Position numbers and translations under genes: made by a program. This document shows, piece after piece, positions 55,334 to 63,537 of a DNA stretch of 64,000 nucleotides. This DNA comes from Corynebacterium zhongnanshanii (GTDB lineage: Bacteria > Actinomycetota > Actinomycetes > Mycobacteriales > Mycobacteriaceae). The notes under the pieces are model-generated. The model did no database searches, had not been told where the DNA came from, and was given only the letters and a program-made list of their open reading frames with translations. The DNA lies in NCBI RefSeq assembly GCF_014490575.1, contig NZ_CP061033.1, forward strand, positions 372,001 to 436,000, in the 5' to 3' direction. Each line of letters begins with the position of its first letter. The stretch's first letter is position 1.

Positions 55334-56410
55334 ATGAGCCAGAACACCAACCCTTCCCAGGGCACCTCCTATGCCGCGGCCGGCGTGGACATCGAAGCCG
55401 GCGATAAGGCAGTAGAGCTGTTCGCACCGCTGGCGAAGAAGGCCACCCGCCCCGAGGTGCGTGGCGGCCTGGGTGGCTTCGCCGGACTGTTCGCGCTGGG
55501 CGAGTACGACAAGCCGTTGCTGGCAGCCTCCTCCGACGGCGTGGGCACCAAGCTCGCCGTGGCACAGGCGATGGATAAGCACGACACCATTGGTAAGGAC
55601 CTGGTGGCCATGTGCGTGGACGACCTGGTGGTGTGCGGCGCGGAGCCTCTCTTCCTGCAGGACTACATTGCGATCGGCAAGGTTGTCCCAGAGCACGTGG
55701 CCTCCATCGTGGCCGGTGTGGCCGCGGGTTGTGAGGACGCCGGCTGCGCCCTGCTCGGCGGCGAGACCGCCGAGCACCCCGGCGTGATGAAGGAAGGCGA
55801 GTACGACGTCTCCGCTACCGCCGTGGGCGTGGTGGAAGAGGATAAGGTGCTGGGCCCAGATCGGGTTCGCCCGGGTGATGTGGTCATCGCGATGGCCTCC
55901 AGCGGTCTGCACTCCAACGGCTACTCCCTGGCACGCCACGTGCTGCTGGACACCGCCCAGCTGCCGCTGGATGGGCACATCGAGGAGCTCGGCCGGACCC
56001 TCGGCGAGGAGCTGCTGGAGCCCACCTACATCTACGCGAAGGACTGCCTGGATCTGGCGGCGGAGTGCGAGGTGCACACCTTCGCGCACATCACCGGTGG
56101 TGGACTGGCGAACAACCTCGCCCGCGTGATCCCAGAAGGCTTGGTTGCAGAGCTGCAGCGCAATAGCTGGACGCCTGGTCCAATCTTCGACCTGATCGCG
56201 CGCACCGGCAACGTCGCCCAGGAAGAGATGGAGAAGACCTTCAACATGGGCGTAGGTATGGTTGCCGTGGTATCCGAAGAGGATGCTGAGCGTGCCATGG
56301 CGATCCTCACCGCACGCCACATGAAGGTATGGCGTTTGGGTGAGGTACGTACTGTGGCTGATGGGGAAGAATCCGGGGCGTTCCTCAGCGGATCCCACCC
56401 TCAGGTGTAG
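55334..56410 (+). CDS. purM: Phosphoribosylformylglycinamidine cyclo-ligase
   Basis: 358 residues. AIR synthetase, fifth step of the pathway. Typical parts: SYAAAGVDIEAGDKAV, LAASSDGVGTKLAVA, MCVDDLVVCGAEPLFLQDYIA, LLGGETAEHPG, SSGLHSNGYSLAR and ITGGGLANNLARV. Probably co-transcribed with purF. Converges with the DUF3073 gene, with only 3 bp between the stops. Confidence 0.96.
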   Translation: MSQNTNPSQGTSYAAAGVDIEAGDKAVELFAPLAKKATRPEVRGGLGGFAGLFALGEYDKPLLAASSDGVGTKLAVAQAMDKHDTIGKDLVAMCVDDLVVCGAEPLFLQDYIAIGKVVPEHVASIVAGVAAGCEDAGCALLGGETAEHPGVMKEGEYDVSATAVGVVEEDKVLGPDRVRPGDVVIAMASSGLHSNGYSLARHVLLDTAQLPLDGHIEELGRTLGEELLEPTYIYAKDCLDLAAECEVHTFAHITGGGLANNLARVIPEGLVAELQRNSWTPGPIFDLIARTGNVAQEEMEKTFNMGVGMVAVVSEEDAERAMAILTARHMKVWRLGEVRTVADGEESGAFLSGSHPQV

Positions 56411-56413
56411 GGA

Positions 56414-56620
56414 TTAGCGCTGAGGCTCGTCCTCATCGTCGTCGATGTACTCGGACCATGGCTCGTCGGAGTACTCGTCGTTGTACTCGTCAGCCTGCTG
56501 GTCACGGTCGGACCCCCCGGCCAGCTCTCGCTGCAAACGTTCCAGATCCATCTCTGGAGTGTTGTACTTCAGCTGACGAGCGACCTTTGCCTGCTTTGCC
56601 TTAGCGCGACCACGACCCAT
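56414..56620 (-). CDS. DUF3073 family protein
   Basis: 68 residues. MGRGRAKAKQAKVARQLKY at the basic N-terminus and a very acidic tail (from about residue 42) define DUF3073, a small conserved actinobacterial protein of unknown role found beside purM. ATG 56620 with AAGGGAG upstream is chosen over the longer frame from 56725. Confidence 0.92.
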   Translation of the reverse strand: MGRGRAKAKQAKVARQLKYNTPEMDLERLQRELAGGSDRDQQADEYNDEYSDEPWSEYIDDDEDEPQR

Positions 56621-56762
56621 GAACTGACTCCCTTGGGGGTTTCTTACTTGTATTATTCCTGACCTACACCATAGCGGTTCTATATACGATTTGCTTAAAC
56701 GAGGTGGATAATCTCGGAAAAACAAAGGTCAGGCAGGGGTAGGGGGCGTGTTGATGCCCCGT

Positions 56763-57896
56763 CTAGTCCACGCTTTTCAGGCGCTTGATCGCCGCGCGCC
56801 CGGGGGCCTCCCGCTCGTCCTTCACCACGTCCGCGGGGTCAATCGCCACATCAATCCCGTCGGCCTGCAGCGGCGGAACCTGGTCCGGATCCGTCGCCAG
56901 CTTCTCCACTACCGCGCGCTTGATGAGCGCGAGCGCGATGGGCCCCTCCTCCCAATGGTGCGTGGAGGAGCCCACGCGCCCCACCGTACGTCCGCCCGCG
57001 GTGACGTCAGCCCCCACCTCCGGTAAGCGATTCACCGAACCGTCCAGGGTCAGCAGCACCAGCACACGCGGGGCCTTGCCTAAGTTCTGCACGCGGGATA
57101 CCGTCTCCTGGCCGCGGTAGCACCCCTTGTTCAGGTGCACCGCCGCATCCGTGGGGCCTTCCTCTTCCACCTCGCGCTGCGTGGCACCCACCGCGCCGGC
57201 GCCGATGAACGCGGGAACCTCGTGCGGGATGGTGCGCTCGTCAAGATCCTCCAGGCTGGGAACCCGCGCCTCAAGGCGCACCGCTCGCGCAGCCATCGCG
57301 CCGGTGGGACGCGCCTGCTCCCGCAGGCCATCCCACGCGGACGTGATCTCGTCTGTAGAAAACCACAGATCCCGCACATGCCACGAGCCCACGCGGCGAT
57401 CGGAGGCCAGGAGGGCAGCAGGCTGGGCGTCGGGGATAGGATGGCGAGCAATCAGGCTCAGGCGGGACCAGGGCACCTGCTCCACCTGCACATCGGCCCA
57501 GAAGATCATGCGGGTCAGATAGGTCAGCAACGCCTCGGCGCGGGATACGTGCACGTCTAAAACCAGCGCATCCTCGGTGGCGGTGATGCCAAAATAATGC
57601 TCAACGTGGCCCTGCGCGGACAGCACCAGCCCCTCGGTCACCTGCTCCGGCCGCATGGCATTGACCTTCTGCGAAATCAGCGAATTCAGCCACATCAGCC
57701 GCTCGCCCCCAGTGATGCGGATCGCCACCCGATCCCAGCCATCCACCAGCCCCACCGCCCCCGGCTTGTCCAGGCGGGACTGCTCCACCAGCGGATCCCC
57801 GTAATGCCAGGCAGTGAGGGCGTGCGCGCCATCGGCAACATTGCTGGCGCCTGGTTCGTGGTCAAGGATCGGGCTCAGTTCGGAAGAATCCAGCAT
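56763..57896 (-). CDS. ygfZ: YgfZ/GcvT-like folate-binding protein
   Basis: 377 residues. GcvT-like folate-binding fold with the YgfZ signature NKGCYRGQETVSRV at about 260. YgfZ helps make or repair iron-sulphur clusters in a folate-dependent way. Start: ATG 57896 is preferred to ATG 57932, because TACGAT (57903-57908) lies 6 nt upstream and the longer start would overlap the divergent pabC. Neighbour pabC makes a folate precursor, a sensible functional pairing. Confidence 0.88.
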   Translation of the reverse strand: MLDSSELSPILDHEPGASNVADGAHALTAWHYGDPLVEQSRLDKPGAVGLVDGWDRVAIRITGGERLMWLNSLISQKVNAMRPEQVTEGLVLSAQGHVEHYFGITATEDALVLDVHVSRAEALLTYLTRMIFWADVQVEQVPWSRLSLIARHPIPDAQPAALLASDRRVGSWHVRDLWFSTDEITSAWDGLREQARPTGAMAARAVRLEARVPSLEDLDERTIPHEVPAFIGAGAVGATQREVEEEGPTDAAVHLNKGCYRGQETVSRVQNLGKAPRVLVLLTLDGSVNRLPEVGADVTAGGRTVGRVGSSTHHWEEGPIALALIKRAVVEKLATDPDQVPPLQADGIDVAIDPADVVKDEREAPGRAAIKRLKSVD

Positions 57897-57930
57897 GACC
57901 CCATCGTAGCCGTACTCTAAGATCAGTGGC
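57897..57930. promoter_or_regulatory. Back-to-back leaderless promoters of ygfZ and pabC
   Basis: 34 bp hold TACGAT for ygfZ (57903-57908, minus) and TAAGAT for pabC (57918-57923, plus), 6 and 7 nt from their start codons. The layout repeats that of the HIT/purD region. Confidence 0.65.
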
Positions 57931-58836
57931 ATGAGTTCACACCTTCCCTCCCAACTGGTCCTCGACGTGCTCGGCACGGACACCCCGCACTTCGTGGACG
58001 CGGACGCCCCCTTCATTTACTCCGACGACCTCGCCGCCGTGCGCGGAGACGGAATCTTCGAAACGCTGATGCTGCGGGATGGGGATGTGAAGAACGTTGA
58101 GCTGCACTTCCACCGCTTCGTCAACAGCTCCGCCATGCTGGACCTGGACGCCCCGGACCGCGAGACCTGGTTGAAGGCTACCGAGCTCGCCGCCGAGGAG
58201 TTCACCCGGCGCGTGGAACAGGCCCGGGCGCACGGGGAGGACGTGCCGAACGAGGCGGCGCTGCGCTGGGTGTACTCGCGCGGCCGCGAATCCACGGGGG
58301 CTGCCACCGGCTGGATCACCATCAGCCCGGCGTGGCCGCAGCTGATGAAGGACCGCGCCGAGGGCGTGCGGGTGATGACCGCGGAGCGGGGCTTCCGCAT
58401 CGATCTGTCGCAGCGCTCCCCGTGGGCGCTGGTGGGGGCGAAGACGCTGAGTTACGCCGCGAACATGGCCGCCCTGCGCTACGCGAAATCCCACGACTTC
58501 GACGACGTCATCTTTGTCTCCGACGAAGGCCTGGTCTTGGAAGGGCCCACCTCCACCGTCATCGGCGTGGATGGGAAAACCCTGGTCAGCCCGCCGGTGG
58601 AGGCGGGAATTCTGCCGGGAACCACCCAGGCAGCCCTGTTTAAGGTGGCCGAGGCTCGGGGCTGGACCGTGGAATACCGGCCGCTGACCGTGGAGGAACT
58701 CACGGCGCTCGACGGGGTGTGGCTGGTCTCCTCCGTGCGCGTCCAAGCGCGCGTGACCCACGTCGATGGACACGAAATGCCTCGACCATCCTGTGCAGAG
58801 GAGATCGAGGCCATGGCGTGGGAGGCCGTGAGCTAA
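57931..58836 (+). CDS. pabC: Aminodeoxychorismate lyase / class IV aminotransferase
   Basis: 301 residues. PLP fold type IV: RGDGIFETLML near the N-terminus, the cofactor lysine in LVGAKTLSYAANM (about 172), EGPTSTVIGV and GILPGTTQAAL. Assigned to release of 4-aminobenzoate for folate synthesis, since the mycobacterial equivalent stands at the same place; branched-chain or D-amino acid aminotransferase is the alternative within the family. ATG 57931 follows TAAGAT by 7 nt: leaderless. Confidence 0.85.
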   Translation: MSSHLPSQLVLDVLGTDTPHFVDADAPFIYSDDLAAVRGDGIFETLMLRDGDVKNVELHFHRFVNSSAMLDLDAPDRETWLKATELAAEEFTRRVEQARAHGEDVPNEAALRWVYSRGRESTGAATGWITISPAWPQLMKDRAEGVRVMTAERGFRIDLSQRSPWALVGAKTLSYAANMAALRYAKSHDFDDVIFVSDEGLVLEGPTSTVIGVDGKTLVSPPVEAGILPGTTQAALFKVAEARGWTVEYRPLTVEELTALDGVWLVSSVRVQARVTHVDGHEMPRPSCAEEIEAMAWEAVS

Positions 58837-58845
58837 CCGGCCACC

Positions 58846-59490
58846 CTAGCCAACCACACGGTGCAGCTGCGCGGACTGCCACGGCACCATCTCGCCGTCG
58901 ATCATGCGCTCGTCCACCCAGCCCAGGTCGTTGTTCGGCATCAGGCCGTACAAGCGCTTGCCGGGGCCCAAGGCCGCAGGCCCCGTGGCCGTGACCATCG
59001 TGGAGGCGGACTCCAGCTCCCAGGCGCGCTCCGACAGCGGCTTGCCGTACAGAATCTCCACCATGCCGTCCGAGTGGGTGATGATCAGCTCGATCTCGTC
59101 GGCGTCGTTGATGCGCCAGAAGCCGGTCTCGCGGCGGCCCGGCGTGTCCAACGGCTCGCCGTCCTCGCCCATCCGCCAGGTGCGGGACTCAAAAGAGATG
59201 CGGTTCTCGCCGTCGTGGGCGAACACCAGCTGCTGGCCGAAGGTAAACTCCTCCTCGCCGGGGTGGGCCGCCTGGCCCTGCCCACGCCACACGCCGATCA
59301 GCGGCAGCAGGGCCAAAAGCCCGTCGTGCAGGTTGGGGCCCAGGCGCAGATTCGCGGTGTCCGCGGGGATTGGCAGATCGCCGAAGTCCGGCACGTTCTT
59401 ATCGGCGGTGTTCTTCGCCGCCTCCGCCGCGCGGTCCAGCGCAGCATCGGGATTCAGCTTGTCTCCTGGGGTGTTCTGGGTATCAGTCAT
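58846..59490 (-). CDS. Nitrobindin-like protein (DUF1794, FABP-like)
   Basis: 214 residues. After about 50 variable residues, a beta-barrel domain begins LLPLIGVWRGQGQ, with RTWRMGEDGEPL, TGFWRIND and HSDGMVEILYG; this matches the nitrobindin family (Rv0813c type), which can bind heme and react with nitric oxide. The C-terminal segment reads PWQSAQLHRV, where family members usually carry the heme-binding His a few residues earlier, so heme binding is doubtful. ATG 59490 lies 7 nt after TACGCT (59498-59503): leaderless. Confidence 0.82.
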   Translation of the reverse strand: MTDTQNTPGDKLNPDAALDRAAEAAKNTADKNVPDFGDLPIPADTANLRLGPNLHDGLLALLPLIGVWRGQGQAAHPGEEEFTFGQQLVFAHDGENRISFESRTWRMGEDGEPLDTPGRRETGFWRINDADEIELIITHSDGMVEILYGKPLSERAWELESASTMVTATGPAALGPGKRLYGLMPNNDLGWVDERMIDGEMVPWQSAQLHRVVG

Positions 59491-59506
59491 GGCACCCAGC
59501 GTACAG

Positions 59507-60361
59507 CTATAAGCCGGGGCGTTCCTCCTCAGGGAGTGGCTCCACGTGCGGTGTCAGGTCGTCCAGGCTGACCGTGGTGTAAAACTGCTCGGATTCCACA
59601 TAGATGGACCCGCCGGAGACATACACGCGCATCGGGGATTTCCGCAGGGGCAGCTCAGCACCGGAGAGTTTCAGGGTGAAGGCCTCGCGGAAAGCGCGCT
59701 GGGCGTCGGGACTCAAATCATCCCCATCCACAATCTTCGCGGTAGCGGACGTGGAATCTGGCCCGTCGATCACGCGGGTGGGGGTGATGTACACGTCGCC
59801 CGCCTTGATCCTTAAGGACACGGCCACGCTCACCGGGCGTTTGTATCCCTTGGGGGAGCCCTGCAGGATCGCCTCGGTCTCCCAGCCGCCGCGGGGCGAA
59901 ATGTCCTCCAGATTTTGAATGTGCAGGTCGTTCAAGCCCATCCGGGAGCCAATGGACACGCCATCCAGCTGCAGGCGGGTAAACATCTTGCGGGCGGGGG
60001 CGTTCTGAATATCGCCGGAGAACACGGCTGCGCGGGGGATCGTCACGTACTGCGCGGAGGTGTACACGCTGACCAGCCCAAAGCCGGGAACATCCAGGTC
60101 CTTCGCGTTGACCGTCACGGCCTGCAGCTCGTGGCTGACCGCTGCCCACACGTAGGGGTACCCGGCCAGGTGCACATCCGGGGGTGAGGGCAGGTTGGAC
60201 TGCTCGTAGAGATTCTGGCTGATCTTATGCTCCACACGTGCGGCGATCAGGGCGTCCACAAGAGTTGCGCCGAGGACAATGCCGATCAGCGTGCCCAGCG
60301 CCACCAGCGTTCTTTTCCAGCCGCGGCTGAGGTGGGGTGTGGCAATGTCTCTCTCGTTCAT
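59507..60361 (-). CDS. LmeA-like phospholipid-binding protein (DUF2993)
   Basis: 284 residues. N-terminal membrane anchor (about 15-40) and an exported DUF2993 domain (TLVDALIAARVEHKISQNL ... PDVHLAGYPYVWAA). The mycobacterial member, LmeA (Rv0817c), aids lipomannan elongation and lies beside glnR, exactly as here. An AT-rich TAATAATAAGAATA lies directly before the ATG and may supply the promoter. Divergent to glnR. Confidence 0.85.
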   Translation of the reverse strand: MNERDIATPHLSRGWKRTLVALGTLIGIVLGATLVDALIAARVEHKISQNLYEQSNLPSPPDVHLAGYPYVWAAVSHELQAVTVNAKDLDVPGFGLVSVYTSAQYVTIPRAAVFSGDIQNAPARKMFTRLQLDGVSIGSRMGLNDLHIQNLEDISPRGGWETEAILQGSPKGYKRPVSVAVSLRIKAGDVYITPTRVIDGPDSTSATAKIVDGDDLSPDAQRAFREAFTLKLSGAELPLRKSPMRVYVSGGSIYVESEQFYTTVSLDDLTPHVEPLPEEERPGL

Positions 60362-60416
60362 TATTCTTATTATTACCCCACTTTCCTTGTGCGAGTACAG
60401 AAGGGCGACACAGGCG

Positions 60417-61097
60417 TTGAAGATATCCGTGATTTCAGAAACTCAGGATGTAGCCGACATCATCCCTGCCCTGGCGCTGCTCAACCACAGCACGCACGTC
60501 CTGCCTTTCGATGCGCAATCCATCAAGAAGCTCGACGAGTGCGACGTAGTGCTCATCGACACCACCGGCACGAACCTGCTCAACGCCCGCGACCTATGCC
60601 GCGCCGTGGCCGCCGCCTACCCCGCCCTGCCCGTGGTCATTGCGATCGACGAGGCGAGCCTGATCGCCGTGGATTCCTCCTGGGCCGTGGATGAATTCTT
60701 CCTGCCTACCACGTCCCCCGTTGAGTTCGACGCCCGGCTTCGCTTGTTGATGACCCGCCAACCCGTGCCGGTGGAGGAGGCGGAGGATTCCTCCGTCGCG
60801 GCCGTGGGCAAGCTCATCGTCGATGAGATGACCTATGTGGCGCGTGTGGCCGGCACCCCGCTGGATTTGACCTACAAGGAATTCGAGCTGCTGTTCTTCC
60901 TGGTGAAAAACGCCGGGCGGGTGTTTTCCCGGGAGCAATTGCTGCAGGAAGTGTGGGGCTATGACTATTTCGGCGGCGCGCGGACCGTCGATGTACACGT
61001 GCGGCGGCTGCGAGCAAAACTGGGCCATGACTACGAGCACCTCATCGCCACGGTGCGCAACGTGGGCTACAAGGTGGTGCCGCTGGAAGAGTCCTAA
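60417..61097 (+). CDS. glnR: GlnR-like orphan response regulator (OmpR fold)
   Basis: 226 residues from TTG 60417. The receiver-like domain (KISVISETQDVADIIPALALLNHSTHVLPF, DVVLIDTTGTNLL) follows the GlnR pattern: an atypical phosphorylation pocket. The C-terminal winged helix is standard (LDLTYKEFELLFFLVKNAG, VWGYDYFGGARTVDVHVRRLRAKLG). The order lmeA-glnR-mshD equals Rv0817c-Rv0818-Rv0819 of M. tuberculosis. GlnR controls nitrogen genes in other actinobacteria; in corynebacteria AmtR does this, so the present role may differ. The start is uncertain: TTG 60417 fits the family N-terminus and AGAAGGG lies 12-18 nt upstream. Confidence 0.82.
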   Translation: MKISVISETQDVADIIPALALLNHSTHVLPFDAQSIKKLDECDVVLIDTTGTNLLNARDLCRAVAAAYPALPVVIAIDEASLIAVDSSWAVDEFFLPTTSPVEFDARLRLLMTRQPVPVEEAEDSSVAAVGKLIVDEMTYVARVAGTPLDLTYKEFELLFFLVKNAGRVFSREQLLQEVWGYDYFGGARTVDVHVRRLRAKLGHDYEHLIATVRNVGYKVVPLEES

Positions 61098-61148
61098 CGG
61101 GGCTGAATTTGGCGAAAACTGTGGCAGGGCGTGCGCGAAATAGGGAAG

Positions 61149-62162
61149 ATGGACAGCATGGATACTTCCCGAGATGCCAGCCCGTTTAGTATTGAGCCCC
61201 GCGAGCACCTCTATTCCTCGCCGGAGGTGGTGGAGTCCGTGAAGGAGTTCCTCGCGGATGTGGAGGACTACGATAAGGTCGCAGCGCTCAGCGAGGCCTT
61301 CGTGCGGGGGCTGGCGGATGATCGGGGACATCGGCATCTCATCGCCCGGACCGCGGGGGACGAAGTGGTGGTGGGCGTGATCGCCATCAACGAGGATCGG
61401 GTAGTGGAGCTGGCCGTATCCCCGCAGTACCGCCACGCAGGACTGGCGGTGAAGCTCATCGAGGGACTGCGGGATGACCTGGGGATTACGGGAGCCATCG
61501 ACGTGTGGGCACACGGCGACCTCCCCGAGGCACAGCGCTTCGTCTCCCGGCTGGACGCGCGCCGCACGCGCGAGCTGCATAAGATGTCCGTCCAGTGCGC
61601 GCCGGGTTCGCCGCGCCACGCCCTGTTTGAGAAGGCTACGAAGGACGCGCACGAGCGTGCGGAGTCCCTGGACTTCAGCATCCTGACCTATGAGCAGGCC
61701 TGTGAGCGTTTCGGGAAGGAGGTCACGGACGAGGAGTGGCTGCGCGTGAACAACGAGGCCTTTGCGTGGCATCCGGAGCAGGGCGGATGGTCCCTGGAAC
61801 AGCTGACGGAGGCGCGAAACACGGCGTGGTTCGATCCCCAGGGCGTGCTGATGGCGTGGAAGGACGAGGGGGAGAGGACCCGCTGCGTGGGCTTCCACTG
61901 GACGAAGATTCCTGTCGACCAGCGGGAGGTGGACGAGGGGCAGCGCGCCGGCGAGGTGTACGTGGTGTGCGTGGCCGACGAGGCCCGGGGCACGGGGATG
62001 GGCAGCGCGATGACGTCGTTGGGCATCGGCTACCTTCTGGATCACGGGTGCGGCCTGGTGGAGCTGTATGTGGAGGGGGATAACGCTCCGGCGGTGGCGA
62101 CGTATCGGAAGCTGGGCTTCGACGTGGTGCACACCGACGTGGTCTACCGCGGCCAGCTGTAG
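61149..62162 (+). CDS. mshD: Mycothiol synthase (Cys-GlcN-Ins N-acetyltransferase)
   Basis: 337 residues. Last step of mycothiol synthesis: acetyl-CoA plus Cys-GlcN-Ins. Tandem GNAT domains: the first with VVELAVSPQYRHAGLAVKL (about 86-104), the second with GEVYVVCVADEARGTGMGSAMTSLGI (acetyl-CoA loop, about 277-302) and LGFDVVHTDVVY at the end. The start may be ATG 61149 or ATG 61158 (AGGGAAG upstream); 61131 is less likely. The product makes the main thiol buffer of the genus. Confidence 0.94.
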   Translation: MDSMDTSRDASPFSIEPREHLYSSPEVVESVKEFLADVEDYDKVAALSEAFVRGLADDRGHRHLIARTAGDEVVVGVIAINEDRVVELAVSPQYRHAGLAVKLIEGLRDDLGITGAIDVWAHGDLPEAQRFVSRLDARRTRELHKMSVQCAPGSPRHALFEKATKDAHERAESLDFSILTYEQACERFGKEVTDEEWLRVNNEAFAWHPEQGGWSLEQLTEARNTAWFDPQGVLMAWKDEGERTRCVGFHWTKIPVDQREVDEGQRAGEVYVVCVADEARGTGMGSAMTSLGIGYLLDHGCGLVELYVEGDNAPAVATYRKLGFDVVHTDVVYRGQL

Positions 62163-62184
62163 GTAAACGTGAGGTGAACCCGCG
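62163..62184 (+). promoter_or_regulatory. Candidate Pho box 1 upstream of pstS
   Basis: Two 11-bp units, GTAAACGTGAG (62163-62173) and GTGAACCCGCG (62174-62184), lie head to tail directly after mshD. Eleven-bp GTNAAC-type direct repeats are the form of PhoP-class sites in actinobacteria. Confidence 0.5.
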
Positions 62185-62277
62185 GGCGCTTCTCTGCGTG
62201 TGCGGGCCGGGGGAGGGGTAGCGTTTGGGGGTATCTCATGTGGGGGAAGTGCGCAGGTCGGCGGGTGAAAAAGAGCT

Positions 62278-62299
62278 GTTAACTCTCCATTAACCCTGT
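62278..62299 (+). promoter_or_regulatory. Candidate Pho box 2 upstream of pstS
   Basis: Units GTTAACTCTCC (62278-62288) and ATTAACCCTGT (62289-62299) repeat TTAAC every 11 bp, about 88 bp before the pstS start. Confidence 0.55.
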
Positions 62300-62386
62300 G
62301 CCTGCTTCGTGTCCATCATGGATTTGTACAGTGCCTGGTAACGACGAATGTTTTTTGACGCATACCTACTCGGAAGGCACACTACT

Positions 62387-63502
62387 GTGAAGCAGACGAC
62401 TAAGCGCTCGAGCGCTGTAGCCGTATCCTTGTTCGCCGGCGCCCTGGCATTGAGCTCGTGCTCCAATGCAGCCAACGATTCCGCATTGGGGGGAAGCGGA
62501 GAAAACGCTGACAAACTCGCGACCGACGCCTCCGGAGAACTGCGCGCCGAGGGGTCCTCGGCACAGCAAAACGCCATGGACAACGTCTTCAGTCCCGCGT
62601 TTTCCGCCGCCACCGGCGCCCAGCTGGCGTACAACGCCACGGGATCCGGCGCGGGACAGACCCAGTTCATCTCCGACCAGGTGGACTTCGCGGGCTCCGA
62701 TTCTCCTCTGAAGGACGACCAGGTGGAGGCCGCCGCGAAGCGCTGCGGTGGCAACGAGGCCTGGCACCTGCCCATGGTGATCGGCCCGGTGGCCGTGGCC
62801 TACAAGCTGGACGGTGTGGAGGAGACCCTGAACCTGTCCACGATGACGATCGCCAAGATCTTCAAGGGTGAGATCACTTCCTGGGACGACCCAGCCATTC
62901 AGGGCGAAAACCCGGGCGTGAACCTGCCGGCCGTCCCCATCTCCGTGGTGTACCGCGCCGACGAGTCCGGCACCTCCGATAACTTCCAGAAGTTCCTCCG
63001 CGCCTCCACCGACGGCTACTGGACGGACGAGGGCAAGTCCTTCCCTACGGCAGTGGGCGCCGGTACTAACAAGTCCACCGGTGTGGCTCACCAGGTGGCC
63101 GTCACCAACGGTGCCATCACCTACGTGGAGTCCGGCTACGCCAAGGAGCGCGAGGGCGATATGAACATCGCCAAGATCGACTTCGGTAAGGGGCCCGTGG
63201 AGCTCAACTCCACCAGTGTGAACAAGGCCCTGGACACGGTTGTCTTCAGCGGTGAAGGCCACAACCTGGTGGTGGATTCGGACGCGCTCTACGCCTCCAA
63301 GGAGGACGGTGCCTACCCGCTGGTGCTGACCACCTACGAGATCGTGTGCTCGGCGGGCTACGACGAGAACACGGCCAAGCTGGTGAAGAACTTCCTGTAC
63401 ACCATGCTGGATAACCAGAGTGAGGACCTGGAGAACGAGGGCTACATTCCTGTCGACGGACAGTTCAAGGACAAGCTGACCGCCGCTGTTGACGCACTGT
63501 AA
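62387..63502 (+). CDS. pstS: Phosphate ABC transporter substrate-binding lipoprotein
   Basis: 371 residues. Lipobox LSSCSN (Cys25), then a PBP domain that binds phosphate: AEGSSAQQNAMD near the N-terminus, ATGSGAGQTQFI, FAGSDSPL and RADESGTSDNFQKFL are the phosphate-loop segments. GTG 62387 with GGAAGG 10-15 nt upstream starts directly at the signal peptide. It is expected to be strongly induced by phosphate starvation through PhoRS. pstC follows after 35 bp. Confidence 0.96.
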   Translation: MKQTTKRSSAVAVSLFAGALALSSCSNAANDSALGGSGENADKLATDASGELRAEGSSAQQNAMDNVFSPAFSAATGAQLAYNATGSGAGQTQFISDQVDFAGSDSPLKDDQVEAAAKRCGGNEAWHLPMVIGPVAVAYKLDGVEETLNLSTMTIAKIFKGEITSWDDPAIQGENPGVNLPAVPISVVYRADESGTSDNFQKFLRASTDGYWTDEGKSFPTAVGAGTNKSTGVAHQVAVTNGAITYVESGYAKEREGDMNIAKIDFGKGPVELNSTSVNKALDTVVFSGEGHNLVVDSDALYASKEDGAYPLVLTTYEIVCSAGYDENTAKLVKNFLYTMLDNQSEDLENEGYIPVDGQFKDKLTAAVDAL

Positions 63503-63537
63503 TCCCTGCGACACTCCACTTCTTGTAAGGAAACCTC

